The notes beneath the pieces were generated by a model. That model was given only the letters and a program-made list of their open reading frames with translations. It had not been told where the DNA came from and did no database searches. A stretch of DNA of 64,000 nt from Cricetomys ansorgei (taxonomy: Eukaryota; Chordata; Mammalia; Rodentia; Nesomyidae): positions 372,001 through 436,000 of the forward strand of contig JAMJFZ010004075.1 in assembly GCA_026225945.1 (NCBI GenBank), given 5' to 3'. Shown here piece after piece: positions 12,790 through 26,032 of this stretch (position 1 is its first letter; each line of letters begins with the position of its first letter). Position numbers and translations under genes: made by a program.

Positions 12790-13129
12790 ATCGCTCAGTA
12801 TTTTTAAGCAAGTTTAGACTCTTTTCCTCAAAAGCAATTCAAAAGAGCATCAAATCAGCTAAAACTACTGACGAAGGAAAACAGTCAAGATGAGACAGCT
12901 CCCAAGAGCCATGAGATTGACCGAGAGACAAGGTGGATACACTAAAAGTCATTTCCTGTTATTCTCAACAGTGATGAAGAGTATTCTTGGTACCTAAGAC
13001 TTTCAGTGCCCCTAAAAATTGCTACTATAATTGAGTATACCCTAATAGACTTACAGGCTATTCCATAAACTACAGCCTATATATTTGGCCTTTTCACTAT
13101 AAAGACTTCATTGCATAAAGTTTGTCATG

Positions 13130-13720
13130 TATTGGGAATTTCACGCATCGAACAGCACTGTTCATACAGCAAGTGTAGCGGTCAGTATTAGTGGTGAAGA
13201 TAGAAAAGTCCTTTGCTTGTACAGCTTACAGTCTAGGGGAAATAGCTACAGATATAGCTATAAGAGCATCCATAAGAGTTCTAGGCTGAGAAGGTAAGGG
13301 AACGGGCTCTGGGGTACAGAAATGGCAAGTGGAGCTATAGGAGGACAGTGAGGGGAGCCATCCTGGGTGACACTAGAGTCTAGACTAGTGTGGGAGACCG
13401 TGATAAGAATCACAGAAGGATGGGGAGGCAGAGGGACTCAGAGAGACATCGGGACAGGCACAGGGTTGATCACGTTGTAGACCTGTAGAGCACCGTGAGG
13501 TGCTGGGGGTTTGTTCTAGCCGCTACAGAGATCCAACAAACAGCTTGGAACAGAGGCATGCCATGATCTTACTTAGACTTTTAAGAAGAAATGATGGCTG
13601 CCGTGTAGAAAATGACTGACGAGGGTCACTGGGGAAGCGATGGGAGTTCGGCTGGGAGGCGAACAGTACCGCCTGCCTGTGTGCAGTGGAACTTGGGTAC
13701 TGTGGTGGCGGTGACGGAGA
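13130..13720 (-). repeat. old L2-like LINE relic
   Basis: Diverged sequence with the order of phrases common in L2 3' regions: 'gtacagcttacagtcta', 'gccatgatcttacttagact', 'aagaagaaatgatggctgcc', and 'ggtggcggtgacggagatg'. Recognised by phrase similarity only; family and edges uncertain. Confidence 0.4.
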
Positions 13721-16700
13721 TGCCTCGATCTGTTTTGGAGGACACGATGGTGATCAGGACCTGTGTTGGAACAGATACAATGGCTGCGTCCCGTTGCAGG
13801 TCCTGTTGCTGTCGAGGGGATTTCTTTTTTCTAAATCATTCATTTCTCCAAACTGAGATTGCACTGAATGCCTCCCTTTGTAGGAAGAATCTGAGAAGGA
13901 TTTCCACTCAACAGTTCAACTAGCTCACCAAATTAACAGGAAGAAACTCTTACATTTGATGGATTGGGTTTGTGGTTATGCCTGGCTTGTTGAAATGAAA
14001 ATTCAGTAAGCTGACACAATTGTTTTCTGTGCACAGTGGTTCACACATCCCCTGGCAGAGGTCGGGGCATCTGGCTGGCAGCTTCTCAGCCTCAGCTCTG
14101 CTCGCTGCCTCTCCCTCAGCCCATTGCTTCTCCACAGATCAAGCTCTTTCCTCCCTCAGCTCCTCTCCATGTCAGCTTCTCTCCGTGGCCCAGTCTGGGC
14201 CCAGTGCCAGGGCAAGCTTTGTCCAAGCTGGAGGAAACCCAAAAGCTGGCAAAATGTGTATCCTCTCTGAGACAGGGCAAAGAAAATTGCAAAACTGAGA
14301 TGTCTATAAACACATTATACCAACTTCATTAATTGTTAAACTTAATACTCATGAAATGTTCATGGTATTAGAATAACATTAGGAGACAGACTCCCAGAAA
14401 TGCTGAGAAAGCACAGCCCTGTGTCTATGGAATTACCTGTAGCCAAAGAAAACGTAGAGAAAAAAATTATAAAAATAAATCTGAAGATGTTTTACAACTA
14501 GAAATGTTTTATTTAATGGGAGATGTGTGTGCCCTTCAATATGTGTGCTCTGCTGTGGGCAGAGTTACCACAATTAAAGGCATCAGTCTCTCCTAAAAGA
14601 CTTCGGATGTCTGTTTAGTGTCTCCGAACTGTGTGTGTGGCCACACACAGTTAGAGGAAGGAAAATTTCAGTGCCCTTTGGTATATTTTCTCCCTCTCCT
14701 CCATGCTGCACCCAGGGCTGTCTGGCTAGTGCATTCCTTTCTAGCATGAAGAGCAAGGAAGCAGAAAGGAGCCCGCAAGTGTGTTGGCAGGGCAGTGATG
14801 ATAAGGTTGGATGTGGGCAGAGCACGTTCATGTCTGCAGACTGGCTCTCAGATGCTGTGGGTAGAACAGTCAGAGGCTCCTGGTCAGCCAGAGGCTGGGG
14901 ATGAGTTGGAGTGCTGGGCAGAAGCTGGAAGAGGTGGAAATGACCAAAGCTTCTGGATCCCTTTCATCTCAAAAATGGCAGGGAAATGCAGCAGCTTCTC
15001 ACAGCTGTTCTACACAAAGGAGAGACAGACAGAGAAAAGCAGGTTCCATGAGGGTTATGAGGAACTACCTGCCCCCCATCCATCAGACATCTCTCTCTGG
15101 GGACACAACCCATCACTCAAGAGTGTTACCTTTTTCTGCCACGGTTTACTCCAGCTGCTGAGCATTTTCTTGAGAAAATGCTATGGGATGTGCAGAAAAG
15201 CCTCATGGGCTAAAACTTGACAAAAGTCTTCAAAACCATTTTATACCAACAAGTGTTCGTAACTTTTAAAGTCGGTTCCTTTTAAAAGTGACGGTGATCA
15301 TCTGCTGGCATCTAGAAGTTGGATGAATTGTCTTCAAGCCCAGGAGACATAGGAGGGTGAATGGACTGCAAATGGAATTCTGCACAATGAAAAGAGGCAG
15401 GAAGAGCTACCCCTGTGGCTCCAGCCTCTCACTTACACCCTGTAAGTCCACATAACCTGTTTGTTTGACCACAGCTGTTTACACTGACTGACAGCTTCTC
15501 TCGCCGGAGTCCCATCCCCCATCCTTCTGCCCTGTGTAATCTGAAGTTATCTAACGCTTCCAGGGAAGGGGGTGACTGCTAAATTTTATGCTCAGTTTTT
15601 GCCAAAGAGAAATCTTTCTTTATGAAAGCTCACCGAATACCAGCCAAGTAGCTTGAGTTGTGCTTTTTCGTGTCCTAACAATGTGTCTGCCTTACTGTAA
15701 GAGTCTAGTCCTGACTTCAGGGCTGTATAGACGTTTCTAACTGAGGACGTAAGCTTAGGAATGAAGGAAACAGCAGAGTGGAGACTCTCTTTACCTCGTT
15801 TCGAATAGTGGAGACAAGCAAAGGGAAGGCAGGAGGCAAGGACTGAACACCTAAAAACAGCCCGAAGCAGGTGCTCAGAACACGTGCACGCCAAAATAGC
15901 TTTCATTCCAGTGTAACCCTAAAATATCAATCGACAAACAAAGAGGGGGTAAACTTAGAAACCCGCAAAGACTTCTCAAACGGCACTTTGAATAAATACG
16001 TGACAAAATGCATCATGTGAAGAAATTTCAGGTTTGTTCTAATGAGATCAGCTTTATTAATCTTCAAAAATAAACATGATACTCAGAAAATACCCTGCTT
16101 AGATAGCAGCACAGTGGAGAAACTGGTGGAGAGACTGCAGCAAAGAGACCAAAGGTATTAAGAAACCAGTTAATGGTATGAATAGACATGTTAAGCCAAT
16201 GTGTTTAACACTTGGTGATGCAAGCAACACAGTGGGAAATGCCACACCACCTTTGAAGCCTTAAACACGAATGAGCTGTGAACTTCTCAGGGAAATGCCT
16301 TGGGACAGCTGTGTTGGTGAGAGCAGGGAGAGCAGAACCCTCTCAACCCTTGCCCTCTGGCCTCCCTAGAGGCGAGAGACCAGTAACAGAGGTCCCTTGG
16401 TGGGAGGGGGAGCCCACAGGACAATGAAGACAGAAATGGCAGCCACATACCATGGCCACAGAGAGGTGGCTATAATTCAAAACTTGTCAGAATTACAAAG
16501 GAGATTTGGAATTCCCACAATTCCATGTGGCTCTAATACTAATGTCAAAGTCACAAACAAAAGTAAGTGAGGTTCTAGATAAGTGTAAAGTGGGAACAAG
16601 CAGGCGACGTTGTTGAAAATTGCACTCTACAAATAAAAAGTATGTCTCTCAAGTGGTCACTGGACATTTGTGAAAACTGATTCTGAACTGGGATCGGAGG

Positions 16701-17885
16701 CAACCTCAACAGACACCGGTAAAACGTGACACCAGAAAGCAGGGACCATAGGGACAAACATTCTGTGCTTAAAATATCTACGCTTGCATTTAGAGGAGAA
16801 AAAAATGAAGCTTCCCTGCAAACTAAGCACTAACAATAGCAAGCTAGGAGCAGGGTGGTATTCTTAACATACGTGGCATACCATATATCCTCAATGTGTG
16901 GAGAACTCTTTCACATCAACAAGATTAACTCTACTTCTGAAACACGGGCAAAATGAGCAAAATGTATCGTGTCCCCCACAAAAAACACAAGTAGCTATTT
17001 AATGTCCTAGTAATCAAAATGGCAGATGAAGAGACTACAGACGTAAAGTAGTTATAATGAAGACTATTGTCAGTGCCTGTAATGGGACCACTTGGATGAC
17101 TGAGATATGAGCCCCTCCCTCCCCTGGGGAAAAGGCTTCCAATCTGATCCTGAAAACAGGTCTCCAGTATCCACAAGAGGCGAGGTAGGGAGAAGCCGAG
17201 GAGCTCCACCACAAAGTGTTGACCTGTGGAATCCAGTTACGTTACAGTGCTATCCACTGGACAATAGTCATTACAGAGCACGGGCAAGTCTTCCTGGGCA
17301 TAGGAATACAGCGAGAGGTAACCCTGCCTAGTGGAAAGAGATATCCCCAGTCTCATTAAATCTTGTAAGTAGATACAGTCACTTTTTAAAAAGGTGTTTC
17401 TTTATTTTGAGATTCCCTTGCAGGGCATTATAAAGGCAGCATCCTGATTCCCAGCGCATTCTGTCCCCAGAATGCTGACGTGGGCTGTTCCTTACATTTC
17501 AATGCTGGTAACAGAAGCAGTTCGGTTCAGTTTTGCCTTTATAAACAAATCTTGACTTCAGCATGCAGCAAAGAGGAGCGGTTCTGTAAATTAAAGGACT
17601 CAGCCCATCAAATTCTCTTCTTCCCAAATTCCAGCTGAATAAGAACATCAGGAGGAAACAGCAGAAACCCCTGGCTTTCTGCTAATCTTGCATAAGTCAG
17701 AAACAATCCAGTGAACCTGCGCTCTGAATGGGCCAGTGTTTAAAGTGTGGATATCTGTACTTTTACCCTGTTATTTTATTTAAATTAAGGCATCAGGATA
17801 GATATCATTCAGTACCGTGAAGTAAGTATGGCAGGTGTGCCAGTGAAATGCATTCAGTTCTAGGTTAGAATAGAAACAAGACTGA

Positions 17886-18018
17886 GCCAGGCGGGGATGG
17901 CGCATGCCTTTAATCCCAGCCTTTAATCCCAGGAGGCAGAGGCAGGCAGATCTCTGTGAGTTCAAGGACAGCCAGAGTTACAAGAGAGAAACCGTGTCTC
18001 AAAAAAAAAAAAAAAAGG
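17886..18018 (+). repeat. B1 SINE, internally rearranged
   Basis: A B1 with a perfect 13-bp tandem duplication, CCTTTAATCCCAG at 17907-17919 and 17920-17932, and lacking the middle segment that usually contains GCCTGGTCTACAGAGTGAGT. Ends in a run of 16-17 A. Confidence 0.9.
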
Positions 18019-20289
18019 GAAGGGAGAAAGACTGTGTATAGCATAAACAAAAGTAAAGAACCTGATTTGTCTTTTATAACAAGCAGGCCTAGAATAGAAA
18101 GCCCAGGCAAAAGAGGATGGCAGCCAATTCCATCTGTCTCTGGGAGAAGTTGGTAGAGGGGAAACTGTCATCAGAATGTATTGTGTGGAAAAAAAGATAT
18201 TTTCAATTAAAAAAGAAGCTTGAAAACCAAATAAGCAAATCTACCCTAGAATCTTCCATTTACATTTAATTGGTGAGGACTCAGTAGTGTCTACCCTGTT
18301 GTCACGGACACACTGTGACCATCACCAGAAAGGTGGAGAGAGAGAGAAAGCAGCCTGGCTGAGGGCCGGACCCACCTGCCCAAAAAAGATCTCAGGACAC
18401 CTATTTAACGGCTGGTAGATGTGAGTGTTAGCAAGAATTTTGTTGTTGATGCTTAATTATATACTTTTTAGCTTGCTTCTTGATTAGTAGCTTAGCAACT
18501 TTGAAATCTCTCTAAGGTTTGAGTGTTCTACTCTTTAGCCAAGCTCAAGGTTACCTTTGTGAGCATGCAAAGGGAAAGTGCAGACAATATTTGTAAATCA
18601 CAGTACTTCCTTCTGTTTCTGCGTAAAATGAGGACTTGAACCTGATCAGGAGAGAGGTGAAGACGATCTGTTTTCAGGACGGGGGTCATGAAATGTGTGA
18701 CTATGCATGGCGAACATGAGTTTTCAGTGGCTGTCGCTTGTGCGGCTTTGCACACAGGGTTTTCTCCCAAGGTATCCAGAAGACATGGGGTGTCGTTTTA
18801 ACACAAAAACAATTTAAGTGAAGCCTCGTTTTCTGTCTGATAACCTCCATCCTAAATGATACATAAGCAACCCCTAAAGCTAAAAACTGCACTTAGTTCT
18901 CACAGAAAAACAAAATTAACTTAGGAAACCTTTATGCCTACCTACAAAGACCATGAGAATGATTCAGGTGAGTGTGCACCTATCTGTTTCATTACCGTTT
19001 TTGTTCTGTGTGTCTTTTATTTTGCCATATTACTAAGAACTTAACTCTAACATTTTGCACTTTCAGGATCACACGTTACATCTTCTGGCACGTACAGAAG
19101 TCACAGTTTATATTCTTCACATCACTGTCACTGCATAGTAACCCAAAGCTTGTGGTTTATAAAATAACTATAGGAAGCTGTATTTCAAGTTGCAATGCTT
19201 CTCTCCATCATAGAATAATTGAACAATGGGGGCTGTGGAGCCCAGAAATGCAGATTTCTCATTGAGACTTTACCATTTACCCCATTTTTCAAAAAGAAAG
19301 AATTGTTCCTACAACTCTGTATGAGGAAGATGCTGTGAGCATCCTCCCGAGCCCAGGCTTAGGCTGTGGGTGAGGCTCAACAAGCGATGAGCACCTTTCT
19401 CAACGGCGACAAGTTAGAGCACTTTCTGTTGCTTAGCTACATCTACAAGGTCAGCAGTAGTGAACATGACTTTTACTGAACATTCTACTAAGCTAGAGAT
19501 TGAGTCTTTTCTGTTTTCTTTGAGAATTCATCGTTCAAGTGAAAAGTCTAAGTTTAAAACTGTTCAACAGTAATTATTCATTGTTAGTGGAAGGTTATAT
19601 TTTATAACCTTGATTCTGAGTTCATAGATTGGCAATAGTTTATTTATTGAATTAAATCTTTGGAGGAAGTGGATGCATACTTGTAGAGTGAAGCTTTGCC
19701 AGGGAAAAGCCCCTCCCCCTTGTGGTTGCAAGCCACTCGGACTTCTGGGAACAGCGTGGAGGGAGATATATAAGAGAGACACTGACGGTTGGAACAACAG
19801 AGTTAAGAGTTACAGCACAGTTGCTGCAGGACAGGAAAAGAGAGAACACAAAAGCTGATGATAGGAGAAGCAGGCAGACATAAGGCTATAAATAAATATC
19901 CTTATTTATAAATAAGATAAAATAAACTAACTGGGGTTTTAGAAAAGTTACAATTTAGATCTTCTCAGTAATTGCCGTGCTGGGAGAAGCTGAACCAGAG
20001 TAGGGTAGAGTTAGTTCAGTTCCCCAAACTTAGACAGATTAAGACAGCCAAAAAAGGGCTGCAAAGGCCTCTTTCCTTCCTTTCCTTTTCTTCCTAACCC
20101 TATGAGCTAACTGAAGTTTAAAAACATTGTAAGTTAGAAATCCAGCAGCTGGGAACAGAGGGGCGGAGTCAAGTCGCCAGTGAGAAAAGTAACAGCAGCC
20201 TTTGAGAAACCAGACGTAAGCGGCAAAAAACGCCAAACCCTCATCTCCTCTTAGAAGAAAAACTGCTACATTTTAAATACATTTTAAAT

Positions 20290-20560
20290 ACCTTTTACAC
20301 GTACTCATATGTGTATTGTGCACATGTATATGAAGACTGAGGTCAACATCGGTGTCTTTTCTCAGGAGCTATCCACCTTGGTTTCAGAGACAAGGTCTCA
20401 CCGAGATCTAACTCGCTGCTTAGGCTAGATGGCTAGCCAGGGAAGCAGATCTACCTGTGTCCACTTTCCTGCCACACCACCACATCTTGTACATGATCAC
20501 ACTCATGTCTTAGTGTGTATGTAGCAGGCACCTTCCCGAAGTGATCGCCCCAGCCCCCCA
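20290..20560 (-). repeat. rodent interspersed repeat, family not resolved
   Basis: Contains 'gaagactgaggtcaacatcg', 'ttcagagacaaggtctcacc' and 'ggctagatggctagccaggg' in the order seen in a common old rodent SINE (B4/RSINE-like, reverse). Orientation and family are uncertain. Confidence 0.45.
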
Positions 20561-21643
20561 TTTTTAAATAAATCTTGATCTCTAGTAGGACAAAGACACA
20601 GTACTTACTCCATGTCTCTTGGATTCTGCAAAAGATAAATAATGAAATATATTAAATGAATCAACTATTTCACAGCTGTACATTAGTTCCTTTGGACATA
20701 TCAGCTCTGCCTGTCATTACGGGAGAGGATCAGTGGACGGCACTGGGCCCGCTACAGAATGGAGACACAGGCTCTAGTGAACCATCTGAGTGCAGCTTGT
20801 CTCAGCGTGCTGACACCAGGATGGCTTACATTGACCAATGTCACTAAAAGTGCCACGGCCTTCATAATTTAATCCTAGGTAGATTACAGATCCATTCAGG
20901 TTTTTTGTTTTCAAAAATCATAATGCTTTTGTCTACCTTCTGACATCTTGCCACGGTAGTTACAGAGTACTCACCAAGGCGTGAATTTGACTGGCTTTGG
21001 GCACAAAGATTAAGAATGTATTATAATATTTTCAATATTGAATTCATGAACATTAAAAATATTTTTAAAATAAGCAAAACCAAAAACTAGTAAATTGTCA
21101 AGTTTTCCTCCATCACAAACATTATGTATGCCATTATGTAGTACGCTGTAGATAATATTGAAACTTAATCGTAATATAATCTCAATGTATTTACATCATC
21201 TTCACCAGTATTTGAAATGTAGATGGCATTCGGCCAGGTGCCTGTCTCAGTGTACTTAAGCTTTCCCATCTCCCCCTTGTTAGGCTCTGAGATTACTGCC
21301 TACTACTAACATAAGCAATCATTCAATATTCACCATATTTTTATAAAACTGTCTTCTGAATTTAGAATTGTTTCACTGAGATAGATTCCAGCTGCCGAGA
21401 TTAATGAGAGTAATAGATGGGTTCTCAATTTCAGATACATCTGACGAACTGTATGTATTAACATTTTTTTAAAGGGCTTCTTTATTTTAAATTGAATTTG
21501 ATAGACTTCCTGAAATCTATCCTACAACTTGGCAAAGTTTAAATAAGTAAAATGAAACCTTTGTGGCATGTGGAATGAGAAGTCAGTCTTCCCCTAGTAC
21601 AGTACTCTATAGAAGTATCTGATTTCCACCTTGTGTCTTTCAG

Positions 21644-21836
21644 TTTTACAGGAGATTCTAAACTTGCCTCAAGCATGCGCTATGTGGAAACACAATCAAT
21701 GCAAATTGGAGCATCCTATATGATCCAGTTCAGCCTGGTGATGGGATGTGGCAAGAAATACACTCCTCACATGGACAACCAGGTGAAGCTGGAGTACTCA
21801 ACCAACCATGGCCTTACATGGCACCTTGTACAAGAA
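21644..21836 (+). CDS. RELN: RELN exon 21: repeat 2, A sub-repeat with Asp-box
   Basis: The exon is 193 nt, encoding about residues 902-966. Its first base completes C902 (TG|T) and it ends in phase 0 after Q-E. Acceptor TGTGTCTTTCAG, donor GTACGT. The protein begins [10 protein letters not shown] and contains [11 protein letters not shown] and the Asp-box [12 protein letters not shown]. In Reelin this box sits on a beta-hairpin turn of the jelly-roll fold. One residue, K in GCGKKYTP, differs from the Q I recall in human and mouse. Skipping this exon would break the frame. Confidence 0.97.
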
Positions 21837-22561
21837 GTACGTATGCTTTCTCTAAAGCTCATGATTGGTACCTTCTTCCTGTAGTTGAAGAGAAACAGTA
21901 TTACACAACCTAGAGTTGACATCAACTTAGAAACATCACAAAGAGACCACTCTCCCTAGTACCAGATACCAAAGAGCAAGGGGAAATAACTAAGCATAAC
22001 CCAAGACTGTGGACTCTTTGATAGTATTATTCAATATCCAATTGGATATTATTTCTCTGGCTCTCCCTCTGAAGTCACCTTCTTTTCCTATGGCATGTCT
22101 CCATCTGTTCTTCCCTAACCATGGGTGGACTGGATAAGGAATGTGGTGCCTCCTGACCTTAGAAACAAACAAATAAAAACCATAATTAATTTTTTAAATG
22201 AATTTACTCTATATAACACACACACACACACACCCCAATAATCTGGCAGTGCAATAAATGCAAAATATTTAAACATGTAAGTTTTATAAATGCTAATGTT
22301 GATAGATCAAAATTAATCATAACCCATTTCTATTTGTGGTAAAAACTGAAAAGATTTTTAATTCCACAATGACATCTCAGTTATAATTACTTCCCAGATG
22401 TTTTTAGCTTCACAAGAAGGAAAAATCATGAATTTGGTCCCTGGTACCAGTAGCTAAGATGATGGCTTTAGCTTTCTCTAAGGTCTTTATCTCTTGCAGT
22501 CGGAGGCGGGACATCTCCGGTGGGCAAACGGAAGCTGCACTGACCTCTGCCTCTCTTTCAG
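21837..22561 (+). other. RELN: intron 21 (725 bp)
   Basis: GT-AG intron (donor GTACGT, acceptor CCTCTCTTTCAG). Contains a short (CA)n at 22217-22234. Otherwise AT-rich, with no recognisable gene or SINE. Confidence 0.92.
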
Positions 22562-22674
22562 GAATGCCTTCCTAGCATGCCCAGTTGCCAGGAGTTTACA
22601 TCTGCCAGCATTTACCACGCCAGTGAGTTCACACAGTGGAGAAGAGTTACTGTTCTTCTTCCCCAGAAAACTTG
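22562..22674 (+). CDS. RELN: RELN exon 22: repeat 2, end of A sub-repeat
   Basis: The exon is 113 nt, entered in phase 0 and left in phase 2 (TG of W1004), about residues 967-1004. Donor GTGAGC. It encodes [12 protein letters not shown] and then [17 protein letters not shown]. The two cysteines of CLPSMPSC probably pair within this loop. This is the exon that corresponds to the remembered human L997V variant (rs362691), which is why I call it exon 22. The track-like open frame running on past 22674 is simply intron read-through. Confidence 0.96.
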
Positions 22675-23344
22675 GTGAGCAATGGTGTCTTAGCGTGGCC
22701 ATTACTTCCGTTTATATCCTCTGTTGGCATGACTTGAGTGTGAGCATAAGTTCTTCAGAATGGTGAGACTGTTTTCTCTCTATTCAGAAGCCAATATTTC
22801 TTTTATACTCAGGTTTTTTTGTTTTTTTAATGGCGCTAATGTGAAATATGGAATAAATTTCCCAGTGTCAGCTGCTTCTGGCCTCTCTCTTTGCTCCAAA
22901 CTTTTGGTGGTTTTTGTTGTTGTTGTTTTGGTTTTGTTTTGTTTTGTGGAAGAGCTCAATGAGCCCACTTCTTTACTTTTGACATTCAAAACAAATGATA
23001 CAAGGAATCTAGAAAACTAAGTAGTTTGGATTGCAAATTTATTTTCTCCTTGCAAAACTCAACTTTTTACATCAAAAGCCTAGCACACATTTTTTTTCTA
23101 GTCACATATTTTTAGTAACAATAGAAATCATCCCTCGGGAAGAAGAGGCCTCAGTAAACAAGGAAAAAAGAACATTTGAGAAGAGGGAAGAAAAAAATCA
23201 CAATAGTTTTTTTTTGCAGAGATACATTTTTTCATCTTAGCCTGCTCAGTCAAAACACCGCGATATCGGTGCCTTTTTTTTTTTTCTTCATTCAATGCAA
23301 TGGATAATATTTAAAGCCTTTGTCAGCGTAAGCTTGTCCAAAGA

Positions 23345-23440
23345 AAAAGCCTTGGACTGGAAACTGGGTCTGAATTCTCAATGTCGCTCTGCCGGTGAGT
23401 AACCAGCTACGTGACGCTGATTGCCACCACGTCTTCGAGG
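23345..23440 (+). repeat. MIR relic
   Basis: 'gactggaaactgggtctgaa', then 'tcgctctgccggtgagtaac' and 'cagctacgtgacgctgat' follow the MIR consensus order (GGGTTCGAATCC, CTCTGCCACTTACTAGC, TGTGTGACCT). Confidence 0.6.
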
Positions 23441-23699
23441 CAGAAATCTGTGAATGTGGGGACTGTTCTAATCAGTTTACCATAGAGGTTCCTCACCACC
23501 CTGGAATTCTAGGATTCTGGGGTATGTGTAGAAGAAAAAGTATAAACAAGACAAGCTTTGTATTTTCCTGTGACGTATGCCCTTCAATGCCTCTTTTATG
23601 AAGAGGAAACGACTAAACGAATCTTCATCCAATTATTCCATGTAAAAGTCAGGCACCTCACAAAGGCACATGGGCAGGCGACAACCCAGAGTTGCTTTC

Positions 23700-24185
23700 C
23701 AACGCCTGTTGAAGACTGAGCGACTACGCTTTGTAAGAATGGCTCCTTGATTGTTTTTTAGAGTACATCATTATGTCAGTTGGAATAAAATGCTTGAAAT
23801 TTGATTTCCACATTTTTTTATGTCCTACTGCGAGCCATTTCCAAGATTCTCTATTGATGCTTTGTATAATAAGCTCTTGCTTTCTTTAATATTCTACTCT
23901 TTTGTGTCTACTGCTGGGAATGTAATCAAGATTTTTATTTAATTTCGATGATATTCCAAGCATGTATTTCAGTGGAACATCTGTAAAACAACACCTCAAA
24001 CAATTGAAACGCACTGATCACTCTGTGTGCAAGCTCCTGTGGGCTTTCGGTCTTCATTGACGCATAATTAAATTTATTTCTCTCATTATTAGAAAGCACT
24101 AAGTGATCGTAAGAATCGGCATGTGTAGTTCAATTTCAAAATGACAATCAAGATAATATCGGCACTGTTGTAGAGATGTCTTTTT
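23700..24185. promoter_or_regulatory. candidate conserved non-coding element (speculative)
   Basis: About 480 bases of repeat-free sequence between a MIR and a B3, with homeodomain-like cores such as CATAATTAAATTTATT (about 24064). Suggested only by lack of recognisable repeat decay; no alignment was possible. Confidence 0.18.
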
Positions 24186-24217
24186 ATCTCTAGAAACATT
24201 TAAACCATCATTCTTTT

Positions 24218-24411
24218 TAATTTTTTACGTGTATGAGGGTTGTGGCTATGTGAGTCTGTGCTGCACGTGTGCCTGGGGCTCTCAGAGGCCAGAAATTGGC
24301 TTTAGGTCCCTTGGATCTGGAGCTACTGACAGTGGGTCCTGGGGATTAAACCCAGGTCCTCTGGAAGAGCATCCAGTGCTCTTAACCCCTGAGACATTCC
24401 TCCCGCCCTGA
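24218..24411 (-). repeat. B3 (B2-related) SINE, reverse
   Basis: Reverse orientation: 'ttacgtgtatgagggttgtg' at the distal end, then 'ggtcctctggaagagcatcc' and 'ctcttaacccctgagacatt' at the head. Confidence 0.88.
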
Positions 24412-25899
24412 ACCATAATTCATATTTATTGTAGTTTAGGTAGTATGCAAAAAAATACTTCTTCTCAGAAAAAAGGAACTTTGTGTATTGTTGTGCGCTC
24501 AGATTATACGCTGCACTCTTATTTCTTAGCCTAAATTACAACATCACTGAATTCAGAGCTTTTTTGTAGTCAGAAAAGGTTGATTTTCAATCAGTGTTAA
24601 TTAGATACTTGAAGGGAGATGTAGTGACCCTTAAACTCTGCACGTTCATCAGAATGCCTTCCGATATAGATGTCTTCATGGAATGTTAGGAAGTTAAATA
24701 GAATTTTGATTCAAAGTGCATCCATGAATTAAAGAGGTAGTGTGTTCTAAGACATCGTGTAAATATACGACGTGAAAGCAGAAGGAACCTATTGCGGGGC
24801 AGGAAGGACCTAGCAGAAGGGAAAAGGAGGGAAGGAGAGAGTACTGAAGAATAAATATGAGCAAAATGCAATGGTATATGTAAATGAAAATGCCATAAAC
24901 TTATTTTGTATCCCAAACAAATTTAACGTATTATTTTCAAACATCAAAATATTATTTTTGTTACCATGTGCCTTTAAGCATATGTATTCTGTAATCTAAT
25001 TCTGCGTTCCCAATTTTCCTTCAGACTCCTTGGGGGAGGAGGTAAAAATATTATTTAAAAAAACAAACAGCCTAGACTAGTATTTGTTTTAGTATTCCCA
25101 CTGACTCATAGTTAATCTAAATATTACTGCTACATGAAAAAAGTTGTAAGCTAGTTTTTGCCATTGTTTCTGATTCTATAATGTTTAAAGTCTCTGCTAT
25201 AAAGATGAAACTTACTTAGTCTCCTCAGCATCTTGGGTAATTTTTTTATTATGTTTATTTCAAGTTTTTGCAAATAGCATTCCACTGGGGAAAGAGGCAG
25301 TTTAAAGCAGTGTTGTTCCTCTGACAAAATCATCGTTCTACTGTCTTGATTCAAGCTAGTATGCAAATGTAAATCGAATACATTAAAGCAAGTACGGTCC
25401 TTGTGTTATCTCAGATATGTTAACTTTGGAAAATATGCTTGATCATATAACTGTTGGGTGGAAATAGCTACTGGATACACCTGCTCAGAGAAATTACACT
25501 ATATACAAACTGAGCATTTGTTACCCAGTGAAAATTAATTTCATTTTTATGAGGGACATTTACATAAGAACAGGGCCTAATGAGACCCAAACAGCTGTCA
25601 GTTGCTGACTTCATAAACAAATCAACACCTAATGACTGAATGAGTTTCAGATTTGGGCAAATGTAATTACAGGAACTCTAAAGGTGGAAAATACAATTTA
25701 GTCAGCCTTCATTTACCTTGATTCTGCAGGTTATATAAGCGTGGAAAGACGACTGGATGCTGGTATATGTTGGTCTTAAAGTTTATGGGAGCAGGGGGTA
25801 TTAAGACTCAAGTTTTATTGCTTTTAGAAATCCGTAGACTTTGAAATTTGGATTTAAAATGCAAGTCAGTTTTATTGCGTGATCTCTTCAGAGATAATT

Positions 25900-25951
25900 G
25901 GTGGATGGATGGATGGATGGATGGATGGATGGATGGATGGATGGATGGATG

Positions 25952-26016
<65 letters not shown>

Positions 26017-26032
26017 GCAGGCAGGCAGGCAG
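25900..26032. repeat. compound tetranucleotide repeat GGAT / AGAT / GGCA
   Basis: About 13 GGAT units (to about 25952), then about 15 AGAT units (to about 26014), then four GGCA units. The three blocks are each nearly perfect. Confidence 0.97.

Larger units (their letters stand above)
5170..21643 (+). other. RELN: intron 20 (16.5 kb)
   Basis: The largest complete intron here, GT-AG. Recognised content: a small 7SL-like fragment near 5930-5995; a (CA)n at 9401-9439; a MIR relic near 10470-10600; a (CA)n at 12008-12052; a B2 at 12231-12405; a B1 at 12648-12789; an L2-like relic near 13130-13720; a B1 with an internal duplication at 17886-18018; and a rodent repeat near 20290-20560. The stretches 6010-9400, 14000-17880 and 18180-20280 show no gene or clear repeat. 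Short open frames there are not supported by homology or splice signals. Candidate regulatory patches at 6340-6560 and 8935-9115 are listed separately. Confidence 0.85.

Noticed and set aside
14795..15220. A 141-codon open frame in intron 20
   Set aside because: Overlaps other open frames of similar length in different frames; no protein similarity, no splice sites of note.
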